A stretch of 64,000 bases of DNA from Tenacibaculum agarivorans (GCF_001936575.1 NZ_MSMP01000007.1:124001-188000), one strand, 5' to 3'. Numbered from the stretch's first letter, positions 25,419 to 35,858 are shown. Translations and numbers: made by a program. Notes: generated by a model not told the origin, from the letters alone.

Positions 25419-26483
25419 ATGAGCTCATCTTCAGACCTTAAAATCACTCCGGTAACAGCATCAAAAATAGCAACAGTAGATTTTGATAATTTAACGTTTG
25501 GAACTGTTTTTACAGATCACATGTTTGAATGTGATTTTAAAAATGGTGAATGGCAAACTCCAGTAATTAAACCTTATGGAAATATTTCTGTGCCTCCTTC
25601 TGCAAGAGTTTTTCACTATGGACAGGCTGTCTTTGAAGGAATGAAAGCTTATAAAGATGAAAATGATGATATTTTTCTTTTTAGACCTCAAGAAAATTAT
25701 GAGCGTATAAACAAATCTGCAGAACGTTTGGCTATGCCTGCTTTTCCTAAAGAATACTTTTTTAATGGCTTACAAGAGTTATTAAAAATAGATACTGATT
25801 GGATTAAAAAGGGAAAGGGTAATTCAATGTACATTCGCCCATTTGTTATAGCTACTGAAGGAGCTATTTCTGCTTCTCCTGCACAAGAATATAAATTCAT
25901 GATTGTACTTTCTCCTGCTCAGTCTTATTATGCTGGCGAGGTAAAAGTATTGATTGCTGAAAAGTTTAGTAGAGCTGCTAATGGAGGTGTTGGTTTCGCT
26001 AAGGCTGCTGGTAATTATGCTTCTCAGTTCTATCCTACAAGCTTAGCACATCAAAAAGGATTTCAGCAAATTATTTGGACAGATGCTAACACACATGAAT
26101 ATCTTGAAGAAGCTGGAACCATGAATGTTTTCTTTAGAATTGGAGATAAACTAGTTACCGCTCCTAATAATGACAGGATTCTAGATGGTGTTACTCGTAA
26201 ATCTGTTATTCAATTAGCACAAGATAATAACATTGAAGTTGAAGTTAGACAGGTTACAGTAACGGAAATAAAAGAAGCTGCAAAAAGTAATACATTATTA
26301 GAAATCTTTGGTACGGGTACTGCGACTGTAATTAACCCTATCATAGGATTTAGCCATTCAAATGAAGAGTTTGACTTACCAAAACTAGACAATTCTTATG
26401 CTTCTTTCTTTAAAGAAAAACTAACTAATATTCAGTACAACATAGAAGAAGACCCTCATAATTGGAGAATAAAAGTGAGTTAA
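25419..26483 (+). CDS. ilvE: Branched-chain amino acid aminotransferase
   Basis: This PLP enzyme of fold type IV interconverts valine, leucine and isoleucine with their keto acids. The ATG at 25419 is the right start since a -7 promoter box sits at 25389-25396; a GTG at 25374 lies upstream of it. Visible landmarks are FHYGQAVFEGMKAYKD, the catalytic-lysine region GVGFAKAAGNYASQF, EAGTMNVFF and GTGTATVINPI. At 354 residues it belongs to the long (BCAT-II) subgroup. No ilv/leu genes adjoin. Confidence 0.93.
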   Translation: MSSSSDLKITPVTASKIATVDFDNLTFGTVFTDHMFECDFKNGEWQTPVIKPYGNISVPPSARVFHYGQAVFEGMKAYKDENDDIFLFRPQENYERINKSAERLAMPAFPKEYFFNGLQELLKIDTDWIKKGKGNSMYIRPFVIATEGAISASPAQEYKFMIVLSPAQSYYAGEVKVLIAEKFSRAANGGVGFAKAAGNYASQFYPTSLAHQKGFQQIIWTDANTHEYLEEAGTMNVFFRIGDKLVTAPNNDRILDGVTRKSVIQLAQDNNIEVEVRQVTVTEIKEAAKSNTLLEIFGTGTATVINPIIGFSHSNEEFDLPKLDNSYASFFKEKLTNIQYNIEEDPHNWRIKVS

Positions 26484-26564
26484 ACAGCTAATAATTAATA
26501 GCTATAACTTAACATTTGTCAAGGTTTTTCATATATTTGTCTTCTGGTGAACAGGGATTAGAAA

Positions 26565-27488
26565 ATGAAAAATATACTTACTACAATACTTACAATGGGG
26601 GTAACATTTTGTGTAACGTATTATGTGTTAACAAATGTTATTGACAAAAAAGATCCAATTTTAGACGGGATATCGAATAATCAGACTACACCTAATGTAG
26701 TGGATAATAGTACCGTTATAAACACAGAAGAAAGTGGAGATTCAAATGCTTCTCCAGATAATGAAATGCTTCCTGATGACTTAGATAAGTTTTTAGAATC
26801 TTATGAAAATTGGAAAGATTACTACCAGGAAAACATCAACTTATCTGCTGACTTTATCCCTATAGATATTGATGGTGAGGAAGTAGAAAAAGAATTCTTT
26901 TTAACAGAACTTACTTCGGGAGATTATGCACCTGTAAAACTTTCATCTAGTGATGAGATGTATCAGTTATATGAACTTGATGAAACCCAAGAACAAATTG
27001 GAGATTCTATAAAAAGAAGCGCTAACGTAGCTTATACTTACTTTAAAAAAGAAGGAACAAAGTTTCCTAAATTTAATTTTGTAGACTTAAATGGCACTCG
27101 CTTTTCAAGCACAAGTACAGCTGGAAAAATTTTAATTATAAAGCTGTGGTTTATCAATTGTAAAGTTTGTGTTGAAGAATTTCCTGAGTTAAACAAACTT
27201 TATGACGAATATGAAGCATATGAAGATGTTATATTCCTAAGTTTAGCTTTTGACAAAGCTGAAAAACTTAAAAAATTCTTGACCAAAAAACAGTTTAGAT
27301 ATCCTGTAGTTGCAGATCAAAAGGTTTTTATGACAGACAAAATTGAAGCGAAACAATACCCCACCCATCTTATTGTTGATGAAGATGGTAACATAGAAAA
27401 AATGGTGAGCAGCTTTAAACAATTAAAGGAAGCTCTTAATAAAATAGCTTCCCCTGATTTAACTGACTTTGAAAATGAATCTTTCTAG
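26565..27488 (+). CDS. TlpA-like thioredoxin-fold protein, membrane-anchored
   Basis: The 307-residue protein has an N-terminal hydrophobic segment (about 4-25), an acidic linker and unassigned middle (about 30-150), and a C-terminal TlpA/redoxin domain (about 165-295). The redox motif is FINCKVC (C199, C202), followed by EEFPELNKLYDEY, the cis-proline loop YPTHLIVDEDG and FSLAFDK-like strands. It is therefore an envelope thiol-disulfide reductase. Its partner may be the DsbD at 30607, which feeds reductant across the membrane. Confidence 0.85.
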   Translation: MKNILTTILTMGVTFCVTYYVLTNVIDKKDPILDGISNNQTTPNVVDNSTVINTEESGDSNASPDNEMLPDDLDKFLESYENWKDYYQENINLSADFIPIDIDGEEVEKEFFLTELTSGDYAPVKLSSSDEMYQLYELDETQEQIGDSIKRSANVAYTYFKKEGTKFPKFNFVDLNGTRFSSTSTAGKILIIKLWFINCKVCVEEFPELNKLYDEYEAYEDVIFLSLAFDKAEKLKKFLTKKQFRYPVVADQKVFMTDKIEAKQYPTHLIVDEDGNIEKMVSSFKQLKEALNKIASPDLTDFENESF

Positions 27489-27524
27489 TTTTTAAGATTC
27501 ATTTTCTTCTTTGTAAAATAGATT

Positions 27525-27911
27525 CTACTTTTCTAAAATCGCTTTAATATTGGGTTTAAAATAATTAGGCCCTTTCATAACCTTACCGTCTTCTCTGTAT
27601 ATTGGCTTGCCATCTTTTCCTAATTTACTCATATTACTACGTTGAATTTCATTAAAAACTTCGTCTATTTTATATTGCATTCCATGTTCTATAATAGTAC
27701 CACATAAAATATAAAGCATATCCCCTAAAGCATCGGCAGTTTCTACTAAGTCATTATTTTGTACAGCTTCCAAATACTCTTCATTTTCTTCTTTCATTAA
27801 ATTAAAACGGAGTAATTTTCTGTCATCTCCAATATTTACTTTTGGTTCTTCATGCATCCCCAAACCAAAAGCGGTATGAAATTCCTTAACTGCTTGTATT
27901 TTTTCTTTCAT
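27525..27911 (-). CDS. All-alpha NTP pyrophosphohydrolase-like (MazG/PRA-PH superfamily)
   Basis: The 128-residue protein has the metal-binding pattern of all-alpha NTP pyrophosphatases: EENEEYLEAVQNND (ExxE) and ETADALGDMLYIL (ExxD), followed by EVFNEIQRSNMSKLGKDGKP, a feature shared with phosphoribosyl-ATP pyrophosphohydrolase-like and phage-derived nucleotide cleaners. It probably hydrolyses a non-canonical NTP. It is not the histidine enzyme by context, as no his genes adjoin. Confidence 0.85.
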   Translation of the reverse strand: MKEKIQAVKEFHTAFGLGMHEEPKVNIGDDRKLLRFNLMKEENEEYLEAVQNNDLVETADALGDMLYILCGTIIEHGMQYKIDEVFNEIQRSNMSKLGKDGKPIYREDGKVMKGPNYFKPNIKAILEK

Positions 27912-28004
27912 TTTAGTTACTATTCGTTTTTATTTCATTTAAATTAAACTTCGTTCATGTATTAAGACTCACTATACAATCAATACTATTAGTTGATTAC
28001 TCAA

Positions 28005-28727
28005 TTACATTACTTTTTTAAGAATCCAAGTTGGCACTATTTTAAGTACAAACGCTATTATTTTCCAGCGTTTAGAAATGTAAGCTATTCTCCTCTTTCG
28101 CCTTACTGCATTAAATATTTGTTTTGCAGCTTTTTCTAATGGAACCATCCAGAATATTCCATCTCCTAGTGCCATGGCAGTATCAACAAAACCTGGTCGA
28201 ATATCGGTTATGAATACCTTTTTACCTTTAATTGTTTTGGTTTTAATATGTAAACTTTCTAAATATGCTTTTTGGTAAGCTTTAGAAGCAAAATAAGATG
28301 GTGCTTGTCTATTACCTCTTAAAGATGCAATTGAAGTTATTCCTACTAAATGCCCAAATTGTTGTTTTCTAAATAAATTAAAAGCTAAATCATATAATTT
28401 AGTTACTCCAAGCACATTGGTAAGAATAGTTTCTTCTTCTTTATCCCAATCCAATGCTGTATTTACATGACCAATACCTGAAGATTGAATTATTAAGTCT
28501 ATATGTCCAAATTCATCTACTACTTGATGAAACACTTCTTCAACATGATCTACTTTTTGAATATCATTTTGTTTAATTAGTACTCGATCAGAATACTTAG
28601 TTGCTAACTCTTCTAACTTTTCTAACCTTCTACCTGTAATAGCAACATAATAACCATCTGCTATTAATAATTCTGTTAATGCTTTTCCAATACCAGAAGT
28701 AGCTCCAAAAATAAGTGCCTTTTTCAT
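28005..28727 (-). CDS. Short-chain dehydrogenase/reductase
   Basis: The 240-residue SDR has FGATSGIG (residues 7-14), a central IQSSGIGHV in place of the usual NNAG, catalytic SIASLRGNR and YFASKAYQKAYLESL (Tyr and Lys present). The C-terminus ends in a hydrophobic and basic stretch (KIIAFVLKIVPTWILKKVM) that may bind the membrane, as in lipid-directed SDRs. The loss of the NNAG asparagine is unusual but tolerated. Substrate unknown. Confidence 0.87.
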   Translation of the reverse strand: MKKALIFGATSGIGKALTELLIADGYYVAITGRRLEKLEELATKYSDRVLIKQNDIQKVDHVEEVFHQVVDEFGHIDLIIQSSGIGHVNTALDWDKEEETILTNVLGVTKLYDLAFNLFRKQQFGHLVGITSIASLRGNRQAPSYFASKAYQKAYLESLHIKTKTIKGKKVFITDIRPGFVDTAMALGDGIFWMVPLEKAAKQIFNAVRRKRRIAYISKRWKIIAFVLKIVPTWILKKVM

Positions 28728-28793
28728 TTATTTAGTACTTTTGCTAAATGTACAAAGTATTATGTACAACTAAATTAATTAATCTGATAATTT

Positions 28794-29006
28794 ATGTTGA
28801 TAATAGCCGCTAAAATGTTTACTACAGGTAGAATTATTTTTGCTAGTTTTTTTGTAATTGCTTTTACTGCTTTAATGATTTTTAGCTACAAGAAAGATGC
28901 TAAAAACAATCAAAAATATTACCAAAATGCTGCATTATACGTAGCTATTGGTATTGTAGCTACTATAGGTTTATTATTCTTAGCTAAATATCTTATTAAG
29001 CACTAA
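28794..29006 (+). CDS. Small two-helix membrane protein (70 aa)
   Basis: The protein has two hydrophobic segments (about 12-31 and 48-66) separated by a charged loop (YKKDAKNNQKYYQ). I do not know a named family, but it has the look of small conserved flavobacterial membrane proteins. Its start may be the ATG at 28794 or the one at 28815 (MFTTGRI). The stop overlaps the 3' end of the convergent KirBac gene by 4 bp. Divergent from the SDR gene. Confidence 0.7.
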   Translation: MLIIAAKMFTTGRIIFASFFVIAFTALMIFSYKKDAKNNQKYYQNAALYVAIGIVATIGLLFLAKYLIKH

Positions 29007-29923
29007 ACCATAGGTTCAACATCGCTTAATTTCTCATGATCTAACACTGTATATCCATCTTCATCAAAATTTGAAGAAGGAGCGTATTTAACATCGGTTA
29101 GAATCTGAGAGAACTTATATGATGTTGCCTGATATACTGTTTGTCCAAAAGATTCTTCATGATATTGGATCATAATATATAATCCAGCATCTAAATTTTT
29201 AATCTCCTCATTAGTTAAATGATATAAAGGACTCATCTCATCTATCGGATGAACTATTGTCCAAATAGTTGGTAGATATGTAATTTTATCTCTTTCTAAA
29301 GACAACCGGAAAAAACTCCTTTTATATTGTCCTGTTTCATCTTGTTCATTTATTGATAAATTGACCGTTACTTTGGGTTCTATCATTAATGTTTTTCTAC
29401 TGTTCATCAATCGAAACATTAGTGCCCTTCCATCATTAAAATCTCTTACAATTAAATTATTACTAAAGCGAATAGCAGCTTTTGGTTTTGAAAATCTACC
29501 ATATAATAATCCTGTGATAAAAGAAAAACTAATCAAACCTATTAGAGCTTCAAAAGCTGCAATCATATTAGCCGTTAACCCTTTAGGAGCTATTCCTCCA
29601 TAACCTACTGTTGTTAACGTTTGCGCGCTAAAGAAAAAGCCATTTAAAAAGTCTCTAAAAGTATTGCCCGTAGAAGGCGTTATTTGTTCAATACCTATTA
29701 GCGTGTAGATAATTCCAAAGACAATATTTAATGCGGTATATCCTAAAATGACTAAAAGAAAAAATTGCCACCAACTCAACGCTATAAAGAAGGTATATAA
29801 ATCCTCAATCCCAAATCTCCTGTTTATATGAATAATGTTAGAACTGCCATCTTTATTAATAGTCCCCTTTACATTTTTCGCTGATTTATATCCAAACCCT
29901 GGATCTTTACTCTTTTTTGCCAT
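29003..29923 (-). CDS. Inward-rectifier potassium channel (KirBac type)
   Basis: The 306-residue protein has two membrane helices (about 45-70 and 115-140) flanking a pore loop with the selectivity filter TLTTVGYGGIAPKG. A long C-terminal immunoglobulin-like cytoplasmic domain (about 150-295) includes RFSNNLIVRDFNDGRALMFR, the KirBac signature region, and a W-H-P-I-D loop. These features define prokaryotic inward rectifiers, which pass K+ and respond to lipids. It is 16 bp from the tag gene on the same strand. Confidence 0.93.
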   Translation of the reverse strand: MAKKSKDPGFGYKSAKNVKGTINKDGSSNIIHINRRFGIEDLYTFFIALSWWQFFLLVILGYTALNIVFGIIYTLIGIEQITPSTGNTFRDFLNGFFFSAQTLTTVGYGGIAPKGLTANMIAAFEALIGLISFSFITGLLYGRFSKPKAAIRFSNNLIVRDFNDGRALMFRLMNSRKTLMIEPKVTVNLSINEQDETGQYKRSFFRLSLERDKITYLPTIWTIVHPIDEMSPLYHLTNEEIKNLDAGLYIMIQYHEESFGQTVYQATSYKFSQILTDVKYAPSSNFDEDGYTVLDHEKLSDVEPMV

Positions 29924-29939
29924 AATTATTTATCCCTAT

Positions 29940-30509
29940 CTATAAAGATTTCACTTCATTGTACCTAAAACAATCCACAGTATGATCGTTTACCATACCT
30001 GTAGCTTGCATAAAAGCATAAATTACTGTTGAGCCCACAAATTTAAAACCTCTTTTTTTTAAATCTTTAGAGATAGTATCTGATAATTCAGTTGTTGCGG
30101 GCACCTCTTCTCTAGTTACAAATGCATTTTGAATAGGCTTTCCATTGCAAAACCCCCAAATATATTTTGAAAATGTTCCAAATTCGTCTTGCACTTTCAT
30201 GAAAGCTTGAGCATTGGTTATTGTTGCTTTTATTTTTAGCTTATTTCTTATTATCCCTTGGTTTTGTAATAACTCATTATATTTTTCCTCCTGATATTCG
30301 GCTATTTTTTTGTAATCAAATTTATCTAAAGCTGCTCTAAAGTTTTCTCGTTTCTTTAGTATGGTTATCCAACTTAAGCCGGCCTGAAAGGTTTCTAAAA
30401 CTAAAAACTCAAATAATGTTTCGTCATCATACACGGGTACTCCCCATTCTTCATCGTGATACTTTATATATAATGGATCATTAGTTACCCAAAAACAACG
30501 TTTTTTCAT
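29940..30509 (-). CDS. tag: DNA-3-methyladenine glycosylase I
   Basis: Tag removes 3-methyladenine from alkylated DNA. The 189-residue protein is full length and has the family landmarks: KRCFWVTNDPLYIKYHDEEW at the N-terminus, with the catalytic glutamate in HDEEWG, FQAGLSWITILKKRENFR in the helix-hairpin-helix region, and the zinc ligands Cys4, His and the C-terminal HTVDCFRY. It overlaps nothing and lies 16 bp ahead of the KirBac gene. Confidence 0.95.
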   Translation of the reverse strand: MKKRCFWVTNDPLYIKYHDEEWGVPVYDDETLFEFLVLETFQAGLSWITILKKRENFRAALDKFDYKKIAEYQEEKYNELLQNQGIIRNKLKIKATITNAQAFMKVQDEFGTFSKYIWGFCNGKPIQNAFVTREEVPATTELSDTISKDLKKRGFKFVGSTVIYAFMQATGMVNDHTVDCFRYNEVKSL

Positions 30510-30606
30510 GATATAAATTTTGTTTTAAATTTAGTAAAAACCTAAACAATACTATTTGTATGAAAAAGGTTATTTTTACGTCTTACAGTTATAAACTTAA
30601 GGTACA

Positions 30607-32655
30607 ATGAAAAACGTTTTTTTTCTACTCGTAATATTAATCAACACATTAAGCCATTCACAAGTATTTGAGCCTGTGCAATGGAAAACTAGTATAGAAA
30701 AAATTACTGATGATGAATATAATTTAGTTACTACTGCAATTATTGATAAGGGATGGCATTTATATGCTCAGGAAGTTCCTAAAGGTGGACCTAGACCTAC
30801 TGTATTCACCTATAAACCTAATGATGATTATGAATTGATCGGAAAAACTATTGAGGAAAAAGGTGTTACTGAGTTTGACAATACCTTTAAAATGGAAATT
30901 AAGTATTTTGCAAAGAAAACTTCATTTAAGCAAAAAATTAAACTCCTAAATAAAGAGGCGAAAATTGATGTAGAAGTGCAGTTTATGGTTTGTGACGATG
31001 TACGTTGTTTACCTCCAAAAACAGAAGAATTAATTTTTTCTACTTCAGGCAAGGTTGCTAGTAAGAAAGATACAAAAGCAACATTAACAGACAATGAAGC
31101 TACACAATTATTATATGGACTCTCTACTGATAATTTCCAACAACCTACAGTAAACTTAAATACACTAGATAAAAACGAAGAGGGCAACACAAATAATAGT
31201 ATTGAAAATAAAAATGACAAATCTTCTTTGCTAAATATTTTCTTAATAGCATTTTTCTCAGGTTTTGCAGCACTACTTACTCCTTGTGTATTTCCAATGA
31301 TACCTATGACTGTAAGTTATTTTACCAAACAGAGTAAGAATAAAGCTATAGGAATTAGAAATGCTATTTTTTATGGAATATCTATTATAGCTATTTATGT
31401 ATTATTAGGAAGTTTAATTACCGTGGTTTTTGGTGCCGATGCACTAAATCGATTATCAACAAACGTTTGGTTTAATGTTATATTCTTCGCTATTTTAGTA
31501 TTCTTTGCTTTTTCATTCTTTGGTTTTTATGAACTTACTTTACCTAGTTCGTGGTCAACTAAAATTGATGATCAAGCTGATAAAAGTGGACTTATAGGAA
31601 TCTTCTTTATGGCATTAGCTTTAGCTGTGGTTTCTTTTTCTTGTACTGGTCCAATAGTTGGAACTCTTTTAGTACAAGCCGCATCTAATGGCGGATTAGC
31701 TCCCGTAATCGGAATGCTTGGTTTCTCTATGGCTATTGCACTTCCTTTTGCATTATTTGCTGCATTCCCTGGCTGGTTAAATTCTTTACCAAAATCTGGA
31801 GGCTGGATGAATACCGTAAAAGTTGTTTTAGGATTCTTAGAACTTGCTTTAGCATTTAAGTTTTTATCAAATGCTGATTTAGTTGCACATTGGAACATTT
31901 TAAAAATTGAACCTTTTTTAGTTATTTGGATCTTAATTTTTGCGGGATTAGCCCTATACCTTTTTGGTATAATTAAGTTTCCACACGATTCTAAATTGCA
32001 AAAAATTTCTTTCCCAAGAATTGGATTAGGGATAATAATAGCTGTATTTACAATTTACTTAGTTACTGGTTTCAGGATAAATAAAACAACAAATACGTTT
32101 ACACCACTATCTTTACTCAGTGGATTAGCTCCTTCCGTAGGATATAGTTTTTTATATCCTAATGACTGTCCGAATAACCTAAAGTGTTTTAAAGACTTAA
32201 AAGAAGGTTTAGCTTATGCAAAAAAAGAAAACAAACCTGTACTATTAGATTTCACAGGATATGCTTGTGTAAATTGTCGTAAAATGGAAGAACACGTATG
32301 GCCAATACAAGAAGTAGATGATGTATTACGTAACGATTATGTTTTAATCTCTTTGTATGTAGATGACAAAAAAGAGTTACCCAAAGATCAACAAATAGTA
32401 GTGAATAGAATTAATGGAGGAACCAGAAAGTTAACTTCATATGGAAATAAATGGTCACATTTTCAAACTGTATTTTTCCAGACTAATACACAACCCTACT
32501 ATGTATTATTAAGTTCTGATGGTAAAAAAGTACTGAATACACCTGTTGGATACACTCCAGATGAACAAGAATATTTACGTTGGTTATTGGACGGAAAAGA
32601 GCAATCAAAAAACACTATAGACAATCTCTTTCAACAAACTGATTTATTAAAATAA
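30607..32655 (+). CDS. dsbD: Thiol:disulfide interchange protein DsbD
   Basis: DsbD carries electrons from cytoplasmic thioredoxin to periplasmic thiol proteins. The 682-residue protein has a signal peptide, an N-terminal periplasmic domain (about 20-150) with the redox pair in CDDVRC, an eight-helix membrane core (about 205-490) with its cysteines in [12 protein letters not shown] and [11 protein letters not shown], and a C-terminal thioredoxin domain with [15 protein letters not shown]. All three cysteine pairs are present, so it should be active. Likely clients are the TlpA-like protein at 26565 and similar envelope proteins. Confidence 0.95.
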   Translation: MKNVFFLLVILINTLSHSQVFEPVQWKTSIEKITDDEYNLVTTAIIDKGWHLYAQEVPKGGPRPTVFTYKPNDDYELIGKTIEEKGVTEFDNTFKMEIKYFAKKTSFKQKIKLLNKEAKIDVEVQFMVCDDVRCLPPKTEELIFSTSGKVASKKDTKATLTDNEATQLLYGLSTDNFQQPTVNLNTLDKNEEGNTNNSIENKNDKSSLLNIFLIAFFSGFAALLTPCVFPMIPMTVSYFTKQSKNKAIGIRNAIFYGISIIAIYVLLGSLITVVFGADALNRLSTNVWFNVIFFAILVFFAFSFFGFYELTLPSSWSTKIDDQADKSGLIGIFFMALALAVVSFSCTGPIVGTLLVQAASNGGLAPVIGMLGFSMAIALPFALFAAFPGWLNSLPKSGGWMNTVKVVLGFLELALAFKFLSNADLVAHWNILKIEPFLVIWILIFAGLALYLFGIIKFPHDSKLQKISFPRIGLGIIIAVFTIYLVTGFRINKTTNTFTPLSLLSGLAPSVGYSFLYPNDCPNNLKCFKDLKEGLAYAKKENKPVLLDFTGYACVNCRKMEEHVWPIQEVDDVLRNDYVLISLYVDDKKELPKDQQIVVNRINGGTRKLTSYGNKWSHFQTVFFQTNTQPYYVLLSSDGKKVLNTPVGYTPDEQEYLRWLLDGKEQSKNTIDNLFQQTDLLK

Positions 32656-32727
32656 CAAAACATTAACACCCTAATTCACATAAACATATATTTAAATTAT
32701 GTAAATTATAGATAAACTATATTTAAT

Positions 32728-33141
32728 ATGAAAAATCTGGTTTATTATTTAGGAATAGGAAGTGTTATAGTACTGTTACTTGCAAATTGTAATTCGACAA
32801 ATACAGCTGTTAATTCTAATAACACAAAAGAAGAACCTGTTGTAATAAAAAACGATAGTCTGGAATATGAAATTATAATTTTAGACCCAGGTTTCAATAC
32901 CTATTTATTAACCATCGCAAGACCTGAAGGCTATTTTTCTAAAGTTTATTTGGAGAATAGAAATCAATTATACGTACCTGTATGGAATATGAGAGTGTCT
33001 AATCCTTCTAGATATAATCCAAACATTTATTGTAATCTTATAGACTATGATCCTAATATTGATTATGGGTACGAAGTTAACTTTAAATTATTCAACTATT
33101 TCCAGTTCGCAGAGCAAAAATACAGAATGCGTCTCCGTTAA
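32728..33141 (+). CDS. Small lipoprotein (possibly DUF6146)
   Basis: The 137-residue protein has a signal and lipobox (LLLANC, cysteine at about 21), then a Ser/Asn-rich linker and a compact domain with EIIILDPGFNTYLLTIARPE, YLENRNQLYVPVWNMR and YGYEVNFKLFNYFQFAEQKY. This fits a flavobacterial lipoprotein family that I believe is DUF6146, by memory of its pattern. Function unknown. It sits between dsbD (72 bp) and sppA (50 bp), all on the plus strand. Confidence 0.75.
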   Translation: MKNLVYYLGIGSVIVLLLANCNSTNTAVNSNNTKEEPVVIKNDSLEYEIIILDPGFNTYLLTIARPEGYFSKVYLENRNQLYVPVWNMRVSNPSRYNPNIYCNLIDYDPNIDYGYEVNFKLFNYFQFAEQKYRMRLR

Positions 33142-33191
33142 TTAACTCGCTTTAAAAGTGTATATTTGCTAGCAATTTTTTAATAAAGAAA

Positions 33192-34940
33192 ATGAAATTT
33201 TTACGCAATTTATTAGCATCCATCGTAGGTTTTTTTATCAGTATTTTTTTAATCTTATTAGTATTCATAGGTATTGCTTCTTTAGTAGGAAAAGAAGAGG
33301 TAATTGAAGTAGAACCTAACTCTATTTTAGAATTAGATTTAACATCGGCTATCAAAGATTATGCTCCTAAAGATGATAACCCTTTTGTAAAAGCTTTTAA
33401 ATTAGACAAACAAAAACTTGCTTTAAACAATATTCTAAACGCTATAGATAATGCACAATTAGATGATAATATTAAAGGAATTAGTTTAAATACTACTTTC
33501 ATTAATGCAGGTTTTGCTCAAACTCAATCTATAAGAACAAAATTAGAAGAGTTTAAAGAGTCTGGGAAATTCATCTATGCTTATAATGATGTATACAGTC
33601 AGAAAAATTATTATTTAAGTTCTGTCGCTGATAGCTTATTTTTAAATCCTGTAGGTCAAATTGATTTCAACGGTTTATCTTCTGAAATACTTTATTACAA
33701 AGATTTTGAAGATAAATATGGTATTAAAATGGAAGTTATTAGACATGGTAAATACAAAAGTGCTGTTGAACCGTATTTAGACAACAAAATGAGTGATGCC
33801 AACAGAGAACAAATTTCTTCATTTTTAAAATCTATATGGTCAGAAGTAACTGCTGCAATAAGTAACAACAGAAAAATTTCTGTAGAAAAATTAAATACAA
33901 TTGCTGATAATTCAGAGGCTAGAAATGCAGAACTAGCAAAGAAAAACAACTTAATTGATCAAATTTTATATAAAGATGAATATGATAAGAAATTAGAAAT
34001 AGCTGCCGATGTTAAGAAAGTAGAAACTATTTCAATCCAAGATTATATTGCTTCCGGAAAAGGACGAAAATCTTCAGTAGCAAAAGATAAAATAGCAGTG
34101 ATTTATGCACAAGGTCAAATCATGTATGGTGAAGGTAATGATCGTATTATTGGACAAGGGCTAATTAATAAATCTATTAAAAAAGCTGTAAAAGATAAAA
34201 ACGTAAAAGCTATTGTTTTACGTGTAAATTCTCCAGGAGGAAGCGCCTTAGCTTCTGAATTAATTTGGAGAGAATTAGAATTAGCTAAAAAAGAGAAACC
34301 TATTGTAGTATCTATGGGTAATGTAGCTGCCTCAGGTGGTTATTATATTGCTTGTAATGCTGATTTAATTGTTGCTGAACCAACTACAATTACAGGATCT
34401 ATAGGAGTTTTTGGAGCAATTCCAAATGCATACGAATTATCTAAAAAAATAGGTATCAATGCAGAACAAGTTTCAACTAACAATAGTGCTAGCTATAGTG
34501 TATTTGAACCGATGAATCAAAAGTTTTATGATGTTACTAAAGAAGGTGTAGAACAAATTTATACCACTTTTGTTACTAGAGTTGCTAATGGTAGAAAAAT
34601 GACTTTTGAACAAGTAGATGCAATAGCACAAGGTAGAGTTTGGACTGGAAAAGAAGCGCTTGCTAAGGGGTTAGTAGATGAATTAGGAGGATTAGATAAG
34701 GCTATACTTGCTGCTGTTCAATTAGCAGATATTAAAACGTATAGAATACGAAACTACCCCAACTATAAAAAAGATTATAAAGAAATGTTTAAACTTTCTC
34801 CTTTAGGCAAAGTGAACAAAGAAGAAATACTTAGAGAAGCTTTAGGTAACGAAAGCTATCAGTTGTTTGATCAAATTAATCAAATGAAAAATCTAAAAGG
34901 AATTCAAGCTAGAATGCCGTATATAATAGATATTAAATAA
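33192..34940 (+). CDS. sppA: Signal peptide peptidase SppA, 67K type
   Basis: SppA is a membrane-bound serine protease with a Ser/Lys dyad that degrades cleaved signal peptides. The 582-residue length is that of the long, two-domain Gram-negative form. An N-terminal membrane helix (about 6-30) is followed by the first domain, with the general-base lysine K189 in HGKYKSAVEP, and the second domain, with nucleophile S381 in NVAASGGYYIAC. A terminator follows the stop. Confidence 0.95.
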   Translation: MKFLRNLLASIVGFFISIFLILLVFIGIASLVGKEEVIEVEPNSILELDLTSAIKDYAPKDDNPFVKAFKLDKQKLALNNILNAIDNAQLDDNIKGISLNTTFINAGFAQTQSIRTKLEEFKESGKFIYAYNDVYSQKNYYLSSVADSLFLNPVGQIDFNGLSSEILYYKDFEDKYGIKMEVIRHGKYKSAVEPYLDNKMSDANREQISSFLKSIWSEVTAAISNNRKISVEKLNTIADNSEARNAELAKKNNLIDQILYKDEYDKKLEIAADVKKVETISIQDYIASGKGRKSSVAKDKIAVIYAQGQIMYGEGNDRIIGQGLINKSIKKAVKDKNVKAIVLRVNSPGGSALASELIWRELELAKKEKPIVVSMGNVAASGGYYIACNADLIVAEPTTITGSIGVFGAIPNAYELSKKIGINAEQVSTNNSASYSVFEPMNQKFYDVTKEGVEQIYTTFVTRVANGRKMTFEQVDAIAQGRVWTGKEALAKGLVDELGGLDKAILAAVQLADIKTYRIRNYPNYKKDYKEMFKLSPLGKVNKEEILREALGNESYQLFDQINQMKNLKGIQARMPYIIDIK

Positions 34941-34974
34941 AAAAAGAGGGTTTCGTTTGAAACCCTCTTTTTTT
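34941..34974. terminator. Bidirectional terminator after sppA
   Basis: AGAGGGTTTC (34944-34953) pairs with GAAACCCTCT (34958-34967) around GTTT, with A and T runs on both sides, serving two convergent genes. Confidence 0.92.
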
Positions 34975-34992
34975 TCACTGTTCTTTACTAAA

Positions 34993-35751
34993 TTATTCAT
35001 ATGAAAAATCTACAGCTGTAGACTCTGATCCATAGCTATTTGTTAGAACTGATATAGCTTTAGTTGGATAGTTATCTTCATCATAATTATAACTTACCTC
35101 TATAGTTGACAATACATTACTCTCTCCATCCTTATACACAAATTTCACAGGATTATTTAAAGGAAGTAACTGTCTAGCTTTTATTAGTTCAGCACTTTGC
35201 GCCGCCATACTAAAATCCAACTGAACACCATCTAAAATATCAATTATACCTGCAGCTTCAAGTGTATAAAAGTAAAAGTTAGGGTTTTCGTCATATTCTA
35301 TTTCCGCTGTTAAACTGATTACTTTATACGTTTGAGTATTGTAATCATATACTTCTTCCTTAAATAAAATTTTAGAAGGGTTCTTTCTAGCATCATAATC
35401 TAAAACTTCTCCTAATTCAAAAGCCTTATATGGTGATTGATATAAAGTTTCTACATTTAATGTTTCATTTACTCCTTCACCTGAAACATTTAGTAAATCT
35501 CCAGTATTTGCATACTGAAACGTACTCTTTTCATTGACATTACCAGTTTCAATCTTTTCAAGTCTTCCTTTTGAATCATAAAAAAAAGTAGACGATAAGT
35601 TTTCTCCACCTTGATTTGAAGAAATTGTCTTAAGCCTTTTTTTAGCGGCATCTTTATTTACCTGTTCAAAATCTTCAGTAGCTGTTTCGCTACATCCAAT
35701 CCATAAAAAACTTAATGATAAAATTGAAGTGATAATTGTGTGTTTTTTCAT
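34993..35751 (-). CDS. Lipoprotein of unknown function (DUF4595-like fold possible)
   Basis: The 252-residue protein has a lipoprotein signal (lipobox LWIGC, cysteine at about 20). The body has repeated beta-hairpin phrases such as TFFYDSKGRLEKIE, STFQYANTGDLLNV, VKFVYKDGESNVLS and VSYNYDEDNYPTKAI. They resemble the YD/RHS-like 'Y-D-x-x-G-R-L' strand repeats seen in DUF4595-type Bacteroidota lipoproteins. Likely surface or periplasmic. Family assignment is tentative. Confidence 0.75.
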   Translation of the reverse strand: MKKHTIITSILSLSFLWIGCSETATEDFEQVNKDAAKKRLKTISSNQGGENLSSTFFYDSKGRLEKIETGNVNEKSTFQYANTGDLLNVSGEGVNETLNVETLYQSPYKAFELGEVLDYDARKNPSKILFKEEVYDYNTQTYKVISLTAEIEYDENPNFYFYTLEAAGIIDILDGVQLDFSMAAQSAELIKARQLLPLNNPVKFVYKDGESNVLSTIEVSYNYDEDNYPTKAISVLTNSYGSESTAVDFSYE

Positions 35752-35800
35752 AGTTAATAAATTTAAATTTCCAGCAAATTTATAAAATCCTCTAAAACAA

Positions 35801-35838
35801 AAAAGGGAAATGTTATCTTAATCACATTTCCCTTTTTT
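35801..35838. terminator. Hairpin terminator after the 33-aa peptide gene
   Basis: GGGAAATGT (35805-35813) pairs with ACATTTCCC (35824-35832), with A-run upstream and T-run downstream on each strand. It lies 20 bp beyond the stop of the minus-strand 33-aa gene. Confidence 0.85.
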
Positions 35839-35858
35839 CGATATACTAATCTAATTCT

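Noticed and set aside
30828..31220. Minus-strand open frame inside dsbD
   Set aside because: It is a shadow of the dsbD codon pattern; dsbD is full length with all motifs intact.
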